Assembly: GCA_020635795.1 (NCBI GenBank)
Contig: JACJZD010000001.1
Coordinates: 567,001-631,000 of the forward strand
Direction of reading: 5' to 3'
DNA from: Flavobacteriales bacterium
Lineage (GTDB): Bacteria; Bacteroidota; Bacteroidia; Flavobacteriales_E; Vicingaceae
DNA length: 64,000 bases
Made by a program: the position numbers and the translations under genes. How positions within the stretch are numbered: position 1 is the stretch's first letter; each line of letters starts with the position of its first letter. The notes beneath the pieces are model-generated. The model was not told the origin of the DNA. It was given only the letters and a program-made list of their open reading frames with translations, and made no database searches. Shown here piece by piece: positions 52,502 to 62,113 of this stretch.

Positions 52502-53569
52502 ATGGAATTACTATCATGGAAACATATCATTTTTTTTCTCGGTACGATAGTTTTTTCGTTTCTAATAAATAATATTTTATTAAAATTTGTTAGAACACTT
52601 GGTATAAGAAACCAGAACGAAACAACAATAAGATGGAGTGAGCAGGTAAAGCCTGCTTTGGGTGGGCTAAGTTTTTATATTGTATTTTTACTTTCAATAA
52701 CCTTACATCCTTTTATATTTTCTTATAGTGCATCATCAATAGATTTTCAGTTTACAGGAGTAATTGGAGCAATATCACTTGGGTTTTTAATGGGATTGGC
52801 TGATGATGCTTATAATACCAAGCCTTTATTAAAGCTAATTACCCAAATTACTTGCGGAGTAATATTAATTTACTCTGGTACTTTTATTACTGTTTTTGAT
52901 TCTCAAATATTAAATTATGGGTTAACAATTCTTTGGGTAGTAGGATTAATGAATTCTATAAACATGCTCGATAATATGGATGGTATAACGACTTCGATAT
53001 CGTTAATAATAACCTTTACTATTTTTATTTTGATGTTGTCAAATCAGGAGTTTGACTCTATTTCAATGACGGTTGTTATTGGATTATTAGGAACTCTTTT
53101 TGCTTTTCTGTATTTTAATTGGAATCCTTCAAAAATGTTTATGGGAGATACTGGTAGCCAATATTTAGGGATAATTCTAGCAGCATTGAGTATAAATTAT
53201 TTGTGGAACCCTGTTACAACAACAGAATTTTCAATTTCACGCCAATTTTTAATACCTATTTTAACCTTTATCGTTCCCATTGTTGACACATTAACTGTTG
53301 TTATTAAAAGGGTAGGAAATGGAAAATCACCGTTTATTGGGGGAAAAGACCACACCACTCATCATTTATCATATTTGGGGTTAACCGAAAAACAGGTGGC
53401 GATAATTACCGCATTAATCTCTATTGTTTCTTCTGGTATAGTCATATATTTGATTTCATCCATTAAAAATTGGAATCATATTTATACCTTAATTTTTTCA
53501 GGATATTTCTTATTAGTATTTATAACTTTGTTTATTATATCAAAAAAGAACATCGATAAATCAAAATAA
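52502..53569 (+). CDS. MraY/WecA-family undecaprenyl-phosphate glycosylphosphotransferase
   Basis: 355-residue polytopic membrane enzyme with about eleven hydrophobic segments. Family motifs: GLADDAYNTKPLLKL, NMLDNMDGITT and FMGDTGSQYLG; the HTTHHL stretch near the end corresponds to the HIHH-type motif of WecA/TagO. It transfers HexNAc-1-phosphate to undecaprenyl phosphate. This gives a second initiating-type enzyme besides the WcaJ-like transferase at 42008. One base after rfbC; uvrA follows after 8 bases. Confidence 0.9.
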   Translation: MELLSWKHIIFFLGTIVFSFLINNILLKFVRTLGIRNQNETTIRWSEQVKPALGGLSFYIVFLLSITLHPFIFSYSASSIDFQFTGVIGAISLGFLMGLADDAYNTKPLLKLITQITCGVILIYSGTFITVFDSQILNYGLTILWVVGLMNSINMLDNMDGITTSISLIITFTIFILMLSNQEFDSISMTVVIGLLGTLFAFLYFNWNPSKMFMGDTGSQYLGIILAALSINYLWNPVTTTEFSISRQFLIPILTFIVPIVDTLTVVIKRVGNGKSPFIGGKDHTTHHLSYLGLTEKQVAIITALISIVSSGIVIYLISSIKNWNHIYTLIFSGYFLLVFITLFIISKKNIDKSK

Positions 53570-53577
53570 GAAAATTA

Positions 53578-56406
53578 ATGTTGGGCTCAGAAGAAGAATT
53601 TATTGAAGTTGAAGGGGCAAAAGTCCATAATCTAAAAAACATTTCTGTTAAAATACCTCGTAATCAATTGGTTGTGATAACTGGGCTGAGCGGTAGTGGA
53701 AAATCTTCGTTAGCATTCGATACCATTTATGCCGAAGGACAACGCAGGTATTTAGAGACTTTCTCGGCTTATGCTAGACAGTTTTTAGGTAATATGGAAC
53801 GACCTGAAGTTGATAAAATTAGTGGGTTAAGTCCAGTTATTTCAATCGAACAAAAAACCATAAGTAAAAATCCACGTTCTACAGTTGGTACAATTACCGA
53901 AGTTTACGATTTTTTCAGGTTGTTGTATGCTCGTGCTTCTAATGCTTATTCGTATAACACTGGCGAATTAATGGTAAAGTATTCTTCAACTCAAATTATT
54001 GAGTTGATTTTTGAAAAATACAACGACAAAAAAATACTTATCTTATCTCCGTTAGTTAAAGGTAGAAAAGGGCATTACAAGGAATTGTTTCAGCAAATTA
54101 TTAAACAAGGGTTTATAAAAGCACGAGTTGATGGAGAGATAATAAATGTAACTTCTGGTTATCATTTAGATAGATATAAAACGCACGATATTGAGGTAGT
54201 AATCGACCAACTTAAAGTTCAGCAAGAGGATAATAAAAGAATTACAAATTCTGTTGATATTGCATTCAAACACAGTAATGGTTCGGTAATGATTTATGAT
54301 GTTGAAACGAATGATTATGTGTTGTTGAGCAAAAACTTAATGTGTCCTACAACTGGAATATCCTATGATGACCCAGCACCCAATTTATTCTCATTTAATT
54401 CGCCTTATGGGGCATGTAAAAAATGTAATGGTTTGGGTGAGGTTTCTGAAATTGATTTAAAAAAAATCATTCCAAACCTTAATTCCACCATCAAAAAAGG
54501 GGGTATTGTTCCATTGGGAGAATATAAGAGTAATTGGACTTTTAGACAAATTGAGGCTATTGGAACTAAATTAGGGTTTACAATAAACACTCCCTTAAAA
54601 GATATTTCTGAAGAAGCCATTGATTTTCTATTAAACGGTTCAACAGAACCAATTTCAGTTTCTCAGAATATTTCTGGTATTTCAACAGAATACAGTATTG
54701 AGTTTGAAGGAATCATAAATATCATCAACAAACAATTTGAAGAAAACAACTCTAAAACTATTGCTCGTTGGGCAGAGAGTTTTATGAATAAAGTGAAATG
54801 CTCAACGTGTGAAGGTTCTCGTCTAAAAAAAGAAGCCTTATTTTTTAAGATTGATGATAAAAGTATTGCTGAAATATCAGAAATGGATATAGCAACTTTA
54901 TACCAATGGTCAAGCAATGTTTACGAAAAATTATCTCCAAATCAACAAACAATAGCAAAAGAAGTATTGAAAGAAATTAATTCAAGGCTTAAATTTTTGT
55001 TGGATGTTGGATTGGATTATTTGTCGATTAATAGAAGTTCAAAAACATTGTCGGGAGGAGAGGCACAGCGTATTCGACTGGCAACTCAAATTGGCTCGCA
55101 ATTGGTGAATGTACTTTATATATTAGATGAGCCTAGTATTGGCTTGCATCAGCGCGACAACCAAAAATTAATACAATCATTAAAAGAATTGCGTGACATT
55201 GGTAATTCTATTATTGTTGTAGAACATGATAAAGAGATAATGCTTGAGTCTGATTACATTATTGATATTGGACCAAAAGCAGGAATACATGGGGGAGAAA
55301 TTATGTGTGCGAACACCCCTAAAAATATTCTAAAAGATAATTCTGAAACTGCCAATTATTTAAATGGTGAATTATCAATTCAAGTACCAGCAATAAGACG
55401 TAAAGGGAATGGTAATTACTTACAATTATTGGGTGCTACTGGTAACAATCTAAAAAATGTTGATTTAAAAATACCATTGGGTATGCTAGTTTGTGTTACT
55501 GGTGTTTCGGGTAGTGGAAAATCTACATTAATTAATGAAACTTTGTATCCTATTTTGAATAAATACATTTACAATGGAGTAAAGAAACCATTACCTTATA
55601 AAGAGATTAAAGGCTTAGAACATATCGATAAAGTTATTGATATTGACCAATCTCCAATAGGGAGAACACCTCGGTCAAACCCTGCAACTTATACTTCAGT
55701 ATTTACTGATATAAGAACTTTATTTAGTGGGTTGCCAGAAGCACAAATTAGAGGTTATAAACCTGGTCGTTTTTCGTTTAACGTAAAAGGAGGAAGATGC
55801 GAAACGTGCCAAGGAGCTGGGGTGAAAACTATTGAAATGAACTTTTTGCCCGATGTGTACGTAGAGTGTGATGAGTGTTATGGCAAAAGATACAATAGAG
55901 AAACACTTGAGGTAAGGTTTAAAGGTAAATCAATTAGCGATGTGTTAAATATGACTATTTCAGAGTCGGTTGGTTTTTTTGAGAATATCCCATCAATTAA
56001 CCTGAAAATAGTAGCGTTAGAAGAAGTTGGGTTAGGTTATTTGCATTTAGGACAACCATCTACTACATTATCTGGAGGGGAAGCTCAGCGTGTTAAATTG
56101 GCTACCGAACTATCTAAAAAACAAACAGGAAATACCTTTTATATTTTAGATGAACCTTCTACAGGCTTACATTTTGAAGATATTAGAATATTGTTGGAGG
56201 TGATAAATAGATTGGTTGATGCTGGTAATTCGGTGTTAATTATTGAACACAATATGGATATAATAAAAGTTGCCGACTACATTATTGATATTGGACCTGA
56301 TGGAGGATCAAAAGGTGGAAGTATTGTAACAGAAGGTATTCCTGAAGAAGTAATTAAAAATAAAGAAAGTTACACAGCTAAATATTTAAAGCAAGAATTA
56401 AACTAA
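53578..56406 (+). CDS. uvrA: excinuclease ABC subunit A
   Basis: 942-residue damage-recognition ATPase of nucleotide excision repair. Two ABC modules: Walker A GLSGSGKSSLAFDTIYAEGQ and GVSGSGKSTLINETL; signatures TLSGGEAQRIRLATQ and TLSGGEAQRVKLATE. Zinc-finger cysteines appear around GACKKCNGLGE, CSTCEGSRLKKEAL and CETCQGAG/CDECYGKRYN. Standard length. It follows the WecA-like gene by 8 bases and so may be expressed from the exopolysaccharide operon, unusual for a repair gene. Confidence 0.97.
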   Translation: MLGSEEEFIEVEGAKVHNLKNISVKIPRNQLVVITGLSGSGKSSLAFDTIYAEGQRRYLETFSAYARQFLGNMERPEVDKISGLSPVISIEQKTISKNPRSTVGTITEVYDFFRLLYARASNAYSYNTGELMVKYSSTQIIELIFEKYNDKKILILSPLVKGRKGHYKELFQQIIKQGFIKARVDGEIINVTSGYHLDRYKTHDIEVVIDQLKVQQEDNKRITNSVDIAFKHSNGSVMIYDVETNDYVLLSKNLMCPTTGISYDDPAPNLFSFNSPYGACKKCNGLGEVSEIDLKKIIPNLNSTIKKGGIVPLGEYKSNWTFRQIEAIGTKLGFTINTPLKDISEEAIDFLLNGSTEPISVSQNISGISTEYSIEFEGIINIINKQFEENNSKTIARWAESFMNKVKCSTCEGSRLKKEALFFKIDDKSIAEISEMDIATLYQWSSNVYEKLSPNQQTIAKEVLKEINSRLKFLLDVGLDYLSINRSSKTLSGGEAQRIRLATQIGSQLVNVLYILDEPSIGLHQRDNQKLIQSLKELRDIGNSIIVVEHDKEIMLESDYIIDIGPKAGIHGGEIMCANTPKNILKDNSETANYLNGELSIQVPAIRRKGNGNYLQLLGATGNNLKNVDLKIPLGMLVCVTGVSGSGKSTLINETLYPILNKYIYNGVKKPLPYKEIKGLEHIDKVIDIDQSPIGRTPRSNPATYTSVFTDIRTLFSGLPEAQIRGYKPGRFSFNVKGGRCETCQGAGVKTIEMNFLPDVYVECDECYGKRYNRETLEVRFKGKSISDVLNMTISESVGFFENIPSINLKIVALEEVGLGYLHLGQPSTTLSGGEAQRVKLATELSKKQTGNTFYILDEPSTGLHFEDIRILLEVINRLVDAGNSVLIIEHNMDIIKVADYIIDIGPDGGSKGGSIVTEGIPEEVIKNKESYTAKYLKQELN

Positions 56407-56411
56407 AAAAT

Positions 56412-57113
56412 ATGGAAAACGAGAGAATAAAAGACCGTTTTAGAGATAAAGATTGGAATGAAATTAAATCGAATGATTCGTGGGCGATTTTTAAAATGAT
56501 GGGTGAATTGGTCGAGGGTTTCGAAAAATTAGGCAAGATAGGGCCATGCGTTTCCATTTTTGGATCGGCTCGTACTAAACCCGATTCTAAATATTATAAA
56601 ATTGGAGAAGCAATTGCTTATCAGTTATCACAAAAAGGATATGGGATTATCACCGGGGGCGGACCAGGAATTATGGAAGCGGCGAATAAAGGAGCTTTTG
56701 AAGCAAAAGGTAAATCTGTAGGCTTAAATATTGATTTGCCTTTTGAGCAATTTAGCAATCCATATATCGATAACGATAAACTCATAAATTTCGATTATTT
56801 CTTTGTAAGAAAAGTAATGTTTGTAAAATATGCTCAAGGTTTTGTTGTTTTACCTGGTGGTTTTGGAACTTTTGATGAATTATTTGAGGCAATAACTTTA
56901 GTTCAAACAGAAAAAGTAGGCAGGTTTCCAATTGTATTGGTTGGTAAAGATTTCTGGGGAGGTTTAATAGAATGGATAAAAACAACCGTATTGGAAGAAA
57001 AAAATATTAGTCCTAAAGACATTGATTTGTTTGCACTTGTTGATACCGCCGAAGAGGCTGTAAAAGTAATTGATGATTTCTATGGGAAGTACCTGTTGAA
57101 GCCAAATTTTTAG
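56412..57113 (+). CDS. TIGR00730/LOG-family Rossmann protein
   Basis: 233-residue lysine-decarboxylase-like-fold protein. GGGPGIMEAANKGAFEA and VVLPGGFGTFDELFE are the PGGxGTxxE-type active-site motifs of LOG (cytokinin riboside monophosphate phosphoribohydrolase) enzymes and bacterial nucleotide 5'-monophosphate nucleosidases such as PpnN. The exact substrate in this organism is unknown. Five bases after uvrA, probably co-transcribed. Confidence 0.9.
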   Translation: MENERIKDRFRDKDWNEIKSNDSWAIFKMMGELVEGFEKLGKIGPCVSIFGSARTKPDSKYYKIGEAIAYQLSQKGYGIITGGGPGIMEAANKGAFEAKGKSVGLNIDLPFEQFSNPYIDNDKLINFDYFFVRKVMFVKYAQGFVVLPGGFGTFDELFEAITLVQTEKVGRFPIVLVGKDFWGGLIEWIKTTVLEEKNISPKDIDLFALVDTAEEAVKVIDDFYGKYLLKPNF

Positions 57114-57144
57114 GGTTATTAACATTTTTTGGTTTATAAGTCTT

Positions 57145-57199
57145 TTTTCGACTAATACCAATACTATCAATATTATTATAGATTTGTTTTCGACTAATA
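57145..57199 (+). promoter_or_regulatory. two 13-bp direct repeats upstream of the OMP promoter
   Basis: TTTTCGACTAATA occurs at 57145-57157 and 57187-57199, a spacing of 42 bases (about four helical turns), ending 11 bases before the -33 TTG. This looks like a paired activator or repressor site on one face of the helix. Confidence 0.6.
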
Positions 57200-57210
57200 G
57201 TTATTAACAG

Positions 57211-57240
57211 TTGTTAATATCTTGCAATAAATTAGATTTG
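57211..57240 (+). promoter_or_regulatory. promoter of the OMP/SPOR gene cluster
   Basis: TTG (57211-57213), 19-base spacer and TAGATTTG (57233-57240), a good match to the Flavobacterium consensus. The -33 element lies inside an inverted repeat TATTAAC-AGTT-GTTAATA (57202-57219). Confidence 0.78.
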
Positions 57241-57292
57241 TATCAAAAAATAATTTATTTTTATTGCGATATTCACTAACAAACTATAGTAT

Positions 57293-58597
57293 ATGATTAA
57301 GATTAATACTTTTTTACCTTTTCTGCTGGTTTTTGTTTTTGCTACTATTGGTTATGGGCAGAAAAAATCTTCATCCCAACATATTCCTTCAATTGGCGGT
57401 CATGTCGGCGTCCTTTCTTATATGGGAGACGTAAAAGGATCTCAAGGTTCTACTGTTTTTACATATTGGAAACCAGGATTTGGTTTTTATTTAGAGAAAA
57501 AAATTGGAGGAATTTTTGGTGTTAGCGTAAATGGTCTCTTTGGGAAAATTTCTAAAAGTCAACTAGATGAACAAGTTTTTCAAAATTTTGAAACTTCAAT
57601 AATGAATTTTGATGCGAATCTTTTGTTTGATTTTGACAATGGAAAATTAATCAATAAATCGTCAGTTTTCGCCCCATATTTTTCTGTTGGGGTTGGTTAT
57701 TTATCTTTTGACCCGAAAGGAGATTTGAAAAATAAATATGGAGATTATTACCATTGGAATGATGGAACATTGAGAGATATTGCACAAAGTACACCTGGTT
57801 CAGATACATTATCAACAATTGTTATTAGAGACTATACCTACGAGTCTTCTCTTAAAGATAGCACTAAAAATTATTCTAAAACAACATTCACAGTTCCACT
57901 TAGGTTTGGTTTAAAGTTTAAAATGGCTCCGAATTTAGATGCTAGAATTGGGGTTGCATATATTTTAACTTTTACAGATTATTTAGATAATGTGAGTGGT
58001 GGAGGAAATGATAATATGCTGTACACTTCTTTTGGGTTGCAATACAATTTTGCTTCTCAAGATAGCGACGATAAATACAAAGATTTTGACTTTTCAACAT
58101 TAGATAAAATTGATAGTGATGGTGATGGGGTTAAAGATGGAGACGATTTGTGTCAGAACACACCTAAAGGAGTGAAAGTTGATGGGAAAGGATGCCCATT
58201 GGATGGAGATAAAGATGGTGTGCCAGATTATTTAGACAAAGAGCCAAATACTTTAGCAGGTAAGGTTGTTAATTCAGATGGTGTTACTTTGACCGATGAA
58301 ATGATAGCTGCTCGTGAAAGTATGAAAGATTCTGTTCAAACAGAACGAAGAGTTTTTAAAGCAGATGATTTGTCTACTGCTGAATTGGATGCAATACAGA
58401 GAGAATATGAACAAGCAAATAAAACGGCAATTACTCAAGTTTCTATTCCTGATAAATATAAAGCACTTGATTTAGATAAAGACAATTATATTTCTGCAAA
58501 AGAAGTTACCAGTGCAATTGATCAATTTTTCGAAGGTGAAAATAATTTAACCGCCAAAGATTTACATCAATTGATTGATTTTTACTTTGAGCAGTAG
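57293..58597 (+). CDS. outer-membrane barrel protein with TSP3 repeats and EF-hand-like tail
   Basis: 434 residues: signal peptide (1-22), an eight-stranded-type OmpA-like barrel (about 25-255; GGHVGVLSYMGDV, GFGFYLEKKIGGIFGVSV, FTVPLRFGLKFKMAPNLDAR), calcium-binding thrombospondin type-3 repeats (DSDGDGVKDGDDLCQNTPKG, DGDKDGVPDYLDK), a helical linker, and an EF-hand-like DLDKDNYISAKEV before the C-terminus. There is no OmpA peptidoglycan-binding domain. First gene of a three-gene envelope cluster with its own promoter; role unknown. Confidence 0.87.
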   Translation: MIKINTFLPFLLVFVFATIGYGQKKSSSQHIPSIGGHVGVLSYMGDVKGSQGSTVFTYWKPGFGFYLEKKIGGIFGVSVNGLFGKISKSQLDEQVFQNFETSIMNFDANLLFDFDNGKLINKSSVFAPYFSVGVGYLSFDPKGDLKNKYGDYYHWNDGTLRDIAQSTPGSDTLSTIVIRDYTYESSLKDSTKNYSKTTFTVPLRFGLKFKMAPNLDARIGVAYILTFTDYLDNVSGGGNDNMLYTSFGLQYNFASQDSDDKYKDFDFSTLDKIDSDGDGVKDGDDLCQNTPKGVKVDGKGCPLDGDKDGVPDYLDKEPNTLAGKVVNSDGVTLTDEMIAARESMKDSVQTERRVFKADDLSTAELDAIQREYEQANKTAITQVSIPDKYKALDLDKDNYISAKEVTSAIDQFFEGENNLTAKDLHQLIDFYFEQ

Positions 58598-58612
58598 CAA
58601 TTTAAAATAACT

Positions 58613-59980
58613 ATGATAAAATACGTAATTCTTTTTATCCACTTAATTGGATTATCAATTTACCAACTATTTTTTGGCGATGTAACCGCCACTCAAAAAA
58701 TACCTGATAAAGTTAGAGCTGGAGAGGAGATTACGGTTGAAGTAACTATCTTAAAAGAAGATGTTACAGGTTTTGCAAAAGTTCAACAAACTATACCTGA
58801 TGGTTTTACTGCAGAGGTTGTTGATGCAAAAGGAGCAACTTTTTCTTTTAAAGAAAATATAGTTAAGTTTATTTGGATGGCTTTGCCTGCTGATAAAGAA
58901 TTTACAATCACTTACAAGCTTAAAACCAATCAAGATGTAGTAGGTAAATTTTCAATTGGAGGTAAATTTTCATTTATTTCAGATAATGAAAGAAAGAATG
59001 TTGATATTGCTGAATCATCAATTAATATAGTAAAAGAAAATGATGCTGTTGCTGTTGTAAATGAAGAGCCAAAAACAACAGATCCCACAGTTGAACCAAA
59101 AACAGAAGAACCAGTTGTTGAAGTTACAACTCCTGAAGTAGCTGAAAAATCTTCAACCACTGTTGATATTAAGACATTGAGAACAGTTGATGATTTGGGA
59201 GGAAAATACAAAGTATCATTAAAAGTTAATCAATCAAATTTAGAAGGGTTTGCAAAATTTACAGATGTAATTCCTAATGGATTTACTGCTGTTGCTGATA
59301 ATGCTGAAGGTGGAATTTTTTCATTTAAGGAAGGTGAAGCAAAAATATTATGGATGGCAGCACCAAAAAAAGATGAATTTGTTGTTTCATACTTTATAGA
59401 GCCTACAACAAATGCTACTGATGGTACTTTTGATATAAATGGATCAATATCCTATTTGGAGAATGATGTAACTCAAAAACATATCATTAATTCATCATCA
59501 TATGCTTATAAGCAGCAATTAGCGGTTGTAGAGGAAACACCAAAACCAGAGCCTAGCAATGAGAATCCAGTAATTGAACCAAAGAATACGGAGCCAACAC
59601 CGGTTAAAAAAGAAGAACCAAAACCTATTGTTAATAAAACTCAACCTGTAAAAGAAGAGAAGTCAGTTCCAGTTGTTACATCAACTCCATCAGCAGAAAA
59701 GGGTGTGACTTATAAAGTTCAAGTAGGAGCTGGACACCAAAATGTATCAAAAAATTATTTTGCATCTAAATTTAATCTATCTGATGCTGTATCTACCGAA
59801 TCACATGAGGGGTGGATTAAATATTTAGTTGGAAAATACACTGAATATAAACAAGCTCGTGATAAAAGAAATGATGTTAGAAATAATGTGAAAAATGCTT
59901 TTGTTACAGCTTATAATCAAGGTAAAAGAATCACTGTACAAGAAGCTTTGATGATTTCTAATCAAAAATGGTATCAATAA
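58613..59980 (+). CDS. secreted protein: two duplicated beta domains plus SPOR-like tail
   Basis: 455 residues: short signal-like hydrophobic N-terminus, then two homologous beta-rich domains (about 25-145 and 190-305), each with a GFAKF/V-x-IP-(D/N)-GFTA core followed by FSFKE and LWMA/IWMA strands, resembling DUF11-like adhesion folds. A Glu/Pro/Thr-rich linker leads to a SPOR-like domain (about 365-455; TYKVQVGAG, KNAFVTAYNQGKRITVQEAL). Fifteen bases after the barrel gene; the SPOR-like tail is shared with the next protein. No described family recognised for the whole. Confidence 0.8.
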   Translation: MIKYVILFIHLIGLSIYQLFFGDVTATQKIPDKVRAGEEITVEVTILKEDVTGFAKVQQTIPDGFTAEVVDAKGATFSFKENIVKFIWMALPADKEFTITYKLKTNQDVVGKFSIGGKFSFISDNERKNVDIAESSINIVKENDAVAVVNEEPKTTDPTVEPKTEEPVVEVTTPEVAEKSSTTVDIKTLRTVDDLGGKYKVSLKVNQSNLEGFAKFTDVIPNGFTAVADNAEGGIFSFKEGEAKILWMAAPKKDEFVVSYFIEPTTNATDGTFDINGSISYLENDVTQKHIINSSSYAYKQQLAVVEETPKPEPSNENPVIEPKNTEPTPVKKEEPKPIVNKTQPVKEEKSVPVVTSTPSAEKGVTYKVQVGAGHQNVSKNYFASKFNLSDAVSTESHEGWIKYLVGKYTEYKQARDKRNDVRNNVKNAFVTAYNQGKRITVQEALMISNQKWYQ

Positions 59981-60040
59981 GTTACAATTATTGTATCTTT
60001 ATATTACTTTTAACGTATATTTCACAGATTATACTTATTA

Positions 60041-62104
60041 ATGGGTAGAAAGTTTTTATTAGTGGTTATTGGTTTGGTCTTTTCCTTTATTAATTTACAA
60101 GGGCAGGATAATGATTCTATTCCTACTAAAAAAGAAACCCCAAAGCAAAATTTCTACTCTCCTTCTGTTGGTTTGGGTGTGGGTATGTTTAAGTTTTATG
60201 GAGACATACTTCAGGCTGGAAGAGGTAATGCACTCATAAGCAACATCGGTTACGACCTTCATATAAAACAACAACTAAACTCCTTTTTAACTGCAAAATT
60301 CTATGTGTTATTTGGGTCATTAAGTTCTAATGAGCGTTCAGCAGATAGAAACCTAAATTTTAAATCGAAAATTACTACGGGTGGTTTTGCCTTGATGTAT
60401 AATTTTGACCATATCCTACCAAAAGAGCGAGTTATAAATCCATTTATTTCATTGGGAATTGAATCTGTTGAATTTCATTCTAAAACGGATTTGTATGACG
60501 AATATGGAAATAAATACAATTATTGGTCTGATGGGTCTATCAGAAATTTACCTGAAAATGATGTGAATGCAATGGATGCTATAATTATCCAGCGCGATTA
60601 CACATATGAAACAGATTTAAGAGAAATGAATTTTGATAATAAGGGTAAGTATCCAGAACGAACATTTGCAATTCCTGTTGGAATAGGAGCCCAAATGCAC
60701 CTGACTAAAAATATTGATTTTACAGTAGGTACTACTATGCACTTTACTTTTTCTGATTTAATTGATAATGTAACATCTGATAGTGAAGGGGAAAGAATAG
60801 GAACGTTAAAAGCAAATAGTTCTGCGGATAAGTTTTTGATGAGCTCAATTGCCATTAGTTATAATTTTCAGAATCATAAAAATGATACAAAAGTTAAAGA
60901 TTTTGATGAATTTATTGATTATTTGGCTTATGATAATGAAGATGAAGACGGTGATGGAGTAATTGATTTTATTGATGAGTGCCCTTGGACTCCACCTGGA
61001 GTTGAGGTTGATGAAAAAGGTTGTCCTTTAGATAAAGATGGTGACTTTGTCCCAAATTATAAAGATGACGAATTAGAATCTAGACCTGATGTGCCAGTTT
61101 CTCAGCAAGGTGTTGAACTTACTGACGATATGATTTATGAAGCATACTTAAGATATATAGATTCTACTGGTATGTTTGCAGATACTGAGAATAGATTAAT
61201 ATCTGGGCAAAAACGTGCTAAGAAAAATTACAGAGTTCAAATTGGTTCATTTACTGAAGCAATAGATGCAGAACTCGTTGATAAATTCTTGAGTATTCCT
61301 GATGTTGAAATAAAAGCATTTGGAGATTCATTAACTGTTATTGCAGTAGGAAATTATGATAATTTACCCGAAGCATTAAAAAGAAAAATGCAATTAGCAA
61401 AAGATGGTTTTGATGCAGCTATAGTTGTTACTCAAGAAAAAGATGGAACATTAAAATCGGTTGGTGATGAAGCTAATAATATGGCTGTAGAGGGAGGAGC
61501 TAGTTCTGAGGTTAATTCTAATGAATTATTGTTTAGAGTTCAGTTAGGAGCATTTTCTAAAAAATTACCACCGAATAGTTTTAATGGATTAAAAAATATT
61601 ATTGAGATAAAGGCTGACGATGGTTTGTATAAATATTTGTACAACGGATCTTATAAAACAATGCAAGAAGCAGCTGACAAAAAATTAGATTTAGCATTAA
61701 CTTATAGTGTTAAAGATGCTTTTATTGTTGCCTATAAAGAGGGGAAACGTATACCTTTAAATGCAGCAGGTGTTAATACTACACAAGTTGAAACAGATAT
61801 TAAAGAACATAAAGTAGTCAATTATGATAAATCTAACATCAAGTTTAAAGTTCAAATAGGTATTTATAAGAACCAGTTGCCTACAGAAGTATTAACTAAA
61901 TTTATGGAGTTAGGTAATGTGGAACAAAAAACTGTGGAAAATGGCTTGACTAGGTATTCAGCAGGTGATTTTAAAACATTACAAGAGGCCGAAGATTATA
62001 AAAAAGAACTTACTGAAAAAGGTCTTGGAGGTGCATTTGTAATTTCACTTCATAATGAAGAGTTGATACCTATTAGTAAAGCTCAAGAAATACTGGAGAA
62101 ATAA
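60041..62104 (+). CDS. outer-membrane barrel protein with TSP3 and three SPOR-like domains
   Basis: 687 residues: signal peptide (1-22), barrel related to that of the protein at 57293 (SVGLGVGMFKFYGDI; ERTFAIPVGIGAQMHLTKNI), one to two TSP3 units (DEDGDGVIDFIDECPWTPPG, DKDGDFVPNYKDDE), then three SPOR-like repeats starting NYRVQIGSF, LFRVQLGAF and KFKVQIGIY. The second and third end in AFIVAYKEGKR and GAFVISLHNEE. SPOR domains usually bind denuded peptidoglycan, so this could tie the outer membrane to the wall. Confidence 0.87.
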   Translation: MGRKFLLVVIGLVFSFINLQGQDNDSIPTKKETPKQNFYSPSVGLGVGMFKFYGDILQAGRGNALISNIGYDLHIKQQLNSFLTAKFYVLFGSLSSNERSADRNLNFKSKITTGGFALMYNFDHILPKERVINPFISLGIESVEFHSKTDLYDEYGNKYNYWSDGSIRNLPENDVNAMDAIIIQRDYTYETDLREMNFDNKGKYPERTFAIPVGIGAQMHLTKNIDFTVGTTMHFTFSDLIDNVTSDSEGERIGTLKANSSADKFLMSSIAISYNFQNHKNDTKVKDFDEFIDYLAYDNEDEDGDGVIDFIDECPWTPPGVEVDEKGCPLDKDGDFVPNYKDDELESRPDVPVSQQGVELTDDMIYEAYLRYIDSTGMFADTENRLISGQKRAKKNYRVQIGSFTEAIDAELVDKFLSIPDVEIKAFGDSLTVIAVGNYDNLPEALKRKMQLAKDGFDAAIVVTQEKDGTLKSVGDEANNMAVEGGASSEVNSNELLFRVQLGAFSKKLPPNSFNGLKNIIEIKADDGLYKYLYNGSYKTMQEAADKKLDLALTYSVKDAFIVAYKEGKRIPLNAAGVNTTQVETDIKEHKVVNYDKSNIKFKVQIGIYKNQLPTEVLTKFMELGNVEQKTVENGLTRYSAGDFKTLQEAEDYKKELTEKGLGGAFVISLHNEELIPISKAQEILEK

Positions 62105-62113
62105 TTTATATAT

